From Gordius sp. MW1 (Eukaryota; Nematomorpha; Gordioida; Gordea; Gordiidae): a stretch of 64,000 bases of DNA. Numbering within the stretch: the first letter of the stretch is position 1; every line of letters starts with the position of its first letter. The stretch spans positions 10,376,413-10,440,412 of the forward strand of contig OZ038533.1 of NCBI GenBank assembly GCA_964036665.1. Reading direction: 5' to 3'. Shown piece after piece: positions 62,531 to 64,000 of this stretch. The translations under genes were made by a program, and so were the position numbers. The notes under the pieces are model-generated. The model ran no database searches. It was given only the letters and a program-made list of their open reading frames with translations, and was not told the origin of the DNA.

Positions 62531-64000
62531 TTGAGAATCCTATTATCCGAGATTGACTTCTGAAAAGAGGTTTTAAGCTGCGAGAACTATCATTTTGACA
62601 AAAGACAACGTTTTATTGTTGCGACTAGTTTGTTGTATCGCAACGTGAGTGCTTAATTTTTCAAAAATGCACTATGCGATCATGATTTCAAAGTAATAGT
62701 TTTCTGATTCTGATAAATTTTTACTTGGGATCATAGAAACCACGTCTGAAAACGACAACTTTCATCGGATGAATACGATTCAAAGAAAAATATGTGAAAA
62801 ATTTTGAGGTAAAAATGTTTATTTTTTTCGATTCTATGTGAAAGAGCGTAAAAAAATATATAAAAGTAAGCCAATTTGAGAATCCTATTATCCTCGATTG
62901 ACTTCCGAAAAGAGGTTTTAAGCTGCGAGAACTATCATATTGACAAAAGACAACGTTTTATTGTTGCGACTAGTTTGTTGTATCGCAACGTGAGTGCTTA
63001 ATTTTTCAAAAATGCACTATGCGATCATGATTTCAAAGTAATAGTTTTCTGATTCTGATAAATATTTACTTGAGATCATAGAAACCACGTGTGAAGACGA
63101 CAACTTTCATCGGATGAATACGGTTCAAAGAAAAATATGTGAAAAAATTTGAGGTAAAAATATTTATTTTTTTCAATTCTATGTGAAAGAGCATTAAAAA
63201 ATATATAAAAGTAAGCCTATTTGAGAATCCTATTATCCGAGATTGACTTCTGAAAAGAGGTTTTAAGCTGCGAGAACTATCATTTTGACAAAAGACAACG
63301 TTTTATTGTTGCGACTAGTTTGTTGTATCGCAACGTGAGTGCTTAATTTTTCAAAAATGCACAATGCGATCATGATTTCAAAGTAATAGTTTTCTGATTC
63401 TGATAAATATTTACTTGAGATCATAGAAACCACGTGTGAAGACGACAACTTTCATCGGATGAATACGGTTCAAAGAAAAATATGTGAAAAAATTTTGAGG
63501 TAAAAATATTTATTTTTTTCAATTCTATGTGAAAGAGCATTAAAAAATATATAAAAGTAAGCCAATTTGAGAATCCTATTATCCGAGATTGACTTCTGAA
63601 AAGAGGTTTTAAGCTGCGAGAACTATCATTTTGACAAAAGACAACGTTTTATTGTTGCGACTAGTTTGTTGTATCGCAACGTGAGTGCTTAATTTTTCAA
63701 AAATGCACAATGCGATCATGATTTCAAAGTAATAGTTTTCTGATTCTGATAAATTTTTACTTGAGTTCATAGAAACCACGTGTGAAAACGACAACTTTCA
63801 TCGGATGAATACGGTTCAAAGAAAAATATGTGAAAAATTTTGAGGTAAAAATATTTATTTTTTTCAATTCTATGTGAAAGAGCATTAAAAAATATATAAA
63901 AGTAAGCCAATTTGAGAATCCTATTATCCGAGATTGACTTCTGAAAAGAGGTTTTAAGCTGCGAGAACTATCATTTTGACAAAAGACAACGTTTTATTGT
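62531..64000. repeat. Array continues to the window end
   Basis: Four more monomers follow. The first has 'aaaatgtttattt' at 62813 and then 'tcatattgac' at 62936. The next two carry 'gtgaagacgac' at 63094 and 63438, and the last has 'gagttcatag'. The window stops 23 bases into another monomer (start 63978). No flanking unique DNA is reached. Confidence 0.9.

Larger units (their letters stand above)
1..64000. repeat. 345-bp AT-rich satellite array, about 186 tandem monomers
   Basis: The same unit recurs head-to-tail without interruption. The landmark GACAAAAGAC appears at 3, 6521, 6866, 10308, 10653, 10998, 11341 and so on to 63978, normally 345 bases apart. Dividing the distance from 3 to 63978 and allowing for the small deletions seen gives about 186 monomers. 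All copies have the same orientation, and the window starts and ends inside a monomer, so the array is longer than the window. Copies differ by scattered substitutions and a few short indels. No non-satellite insertion of any size was found. The composition, homogeneity and higher-order structure suggest eukaryotic centromeric or pericentromeric heterochromatin. That location is inference, because the sequence alone cannot show it. The family is not one I recognise. Confidence 0.98.

Noticed and set aside
1699..63794. Dozens of near-identical 61-residue minus-strand open frames at monomer spacing, as a possible multicopy peptide gene family
   Set aside because: The frames start at TTG, not ATG; the first ATG is eight codons in. 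They are opened or closed by single satellite variants and lie in exact register with the 345-bp period. Variation is not codon-structured as far as I can see, and no ribosome-binding or splice context is evident.
1..64000. CRISPR array
   Set aside because: The whole 345-bp unit is conserved, so there are no short repeats separated by unique spacers.
1..64000. CENP-B box
   Set aside because: I looked for the TTCG...A..CGGG pattern on both strands of the reference monomer. TTCG occurs (TTTTCGATTC), but the required A and CGGG do not follow.
1..64000. Transposon, LTR or SINE insertion within the array
   Set aside because: Monomer phase is continuous from end to end. The only length changes are short indels of 1-22 bases.
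1..64000. Bacterial or phage origin with iterons
   Set aside because: A 345-bp unit repeated about 186 times without any gene is unlike iterons or phage repeats. Nested higher-order copies fit eukaryotic satellites much better.

Overview
The whole 64 kb window is one uninterrupted head-to-tail satellite DNA array. The repeat unit is about 345 bp, and roughly 186 copies lie in a single orientation from the first base to the last, so the array runs off both ends. I see no protein-coding gene, RNA gene, transposon, CRISPR array, integron or unique sequence. One reference monomer (6521-6865) has about 105 G/C in 345 bases by hand count, so the DNA is about 70 % A+T. Long, homogeneous, AT-rich arrays with nested higher-order repeats are typical of eukaryotic centromeric or pericentromeric heterochromatin. 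I do not recognise the family and cannot name the organism. No CENP-B box-like motif is visible.

The 345-bp monomer looks like an ancient dimer of two diverged halves of about 172 bp. Five short matches recur in the same order at offsets of 166-174 bp. Each monomer also carries a 7-bp inverted repeat with a 13-base loop, a 13-bp near-palindrome, A/T tracts spaced 11, 14 and 11 bp, and a TATAAAAG motif on the + strand. Monomers fall into diagnostic classes: A ('gcacaatg' or 'gcactatg'), B ('ggctctatg', 'ttcagattc'), C ('ctttttatcatc', 'gatgcatac') and D (a 10-bp deletion before the T run).

Layout: 1-11340 is a mosaic of classes A, B and C with block similarities at about 4.8, 6.5 and 13.76 kb. 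11341-23752 is two consecutive copies of a 6206-bp, 18-monomer higher-order repeat that share every private variant I checked. 23753-27900 is a less regular stretch with private small deletions. 27900-40198 is the class-D zone, with repeats at 4455, 2050 and 1025 bp. 40199-48819 has repeats of 345, 1380 and 2414 bp. 48820-64000 has nested repeats of 2756 (8 monomers), 3103 (9) and 7580 bp (22). Class C is confined to the left third, and class B is absent from about 27.0 to 45.7 kb.

No genes act together here. The content is structural: the pattern fits repeated rounds of unequal exchange or conversion acting on blocks of different length. Short minus-strand open frames recur at monomer spacing, but they start at TTG and are opened or closed by satellite base variants, so I treat them as non-coding.
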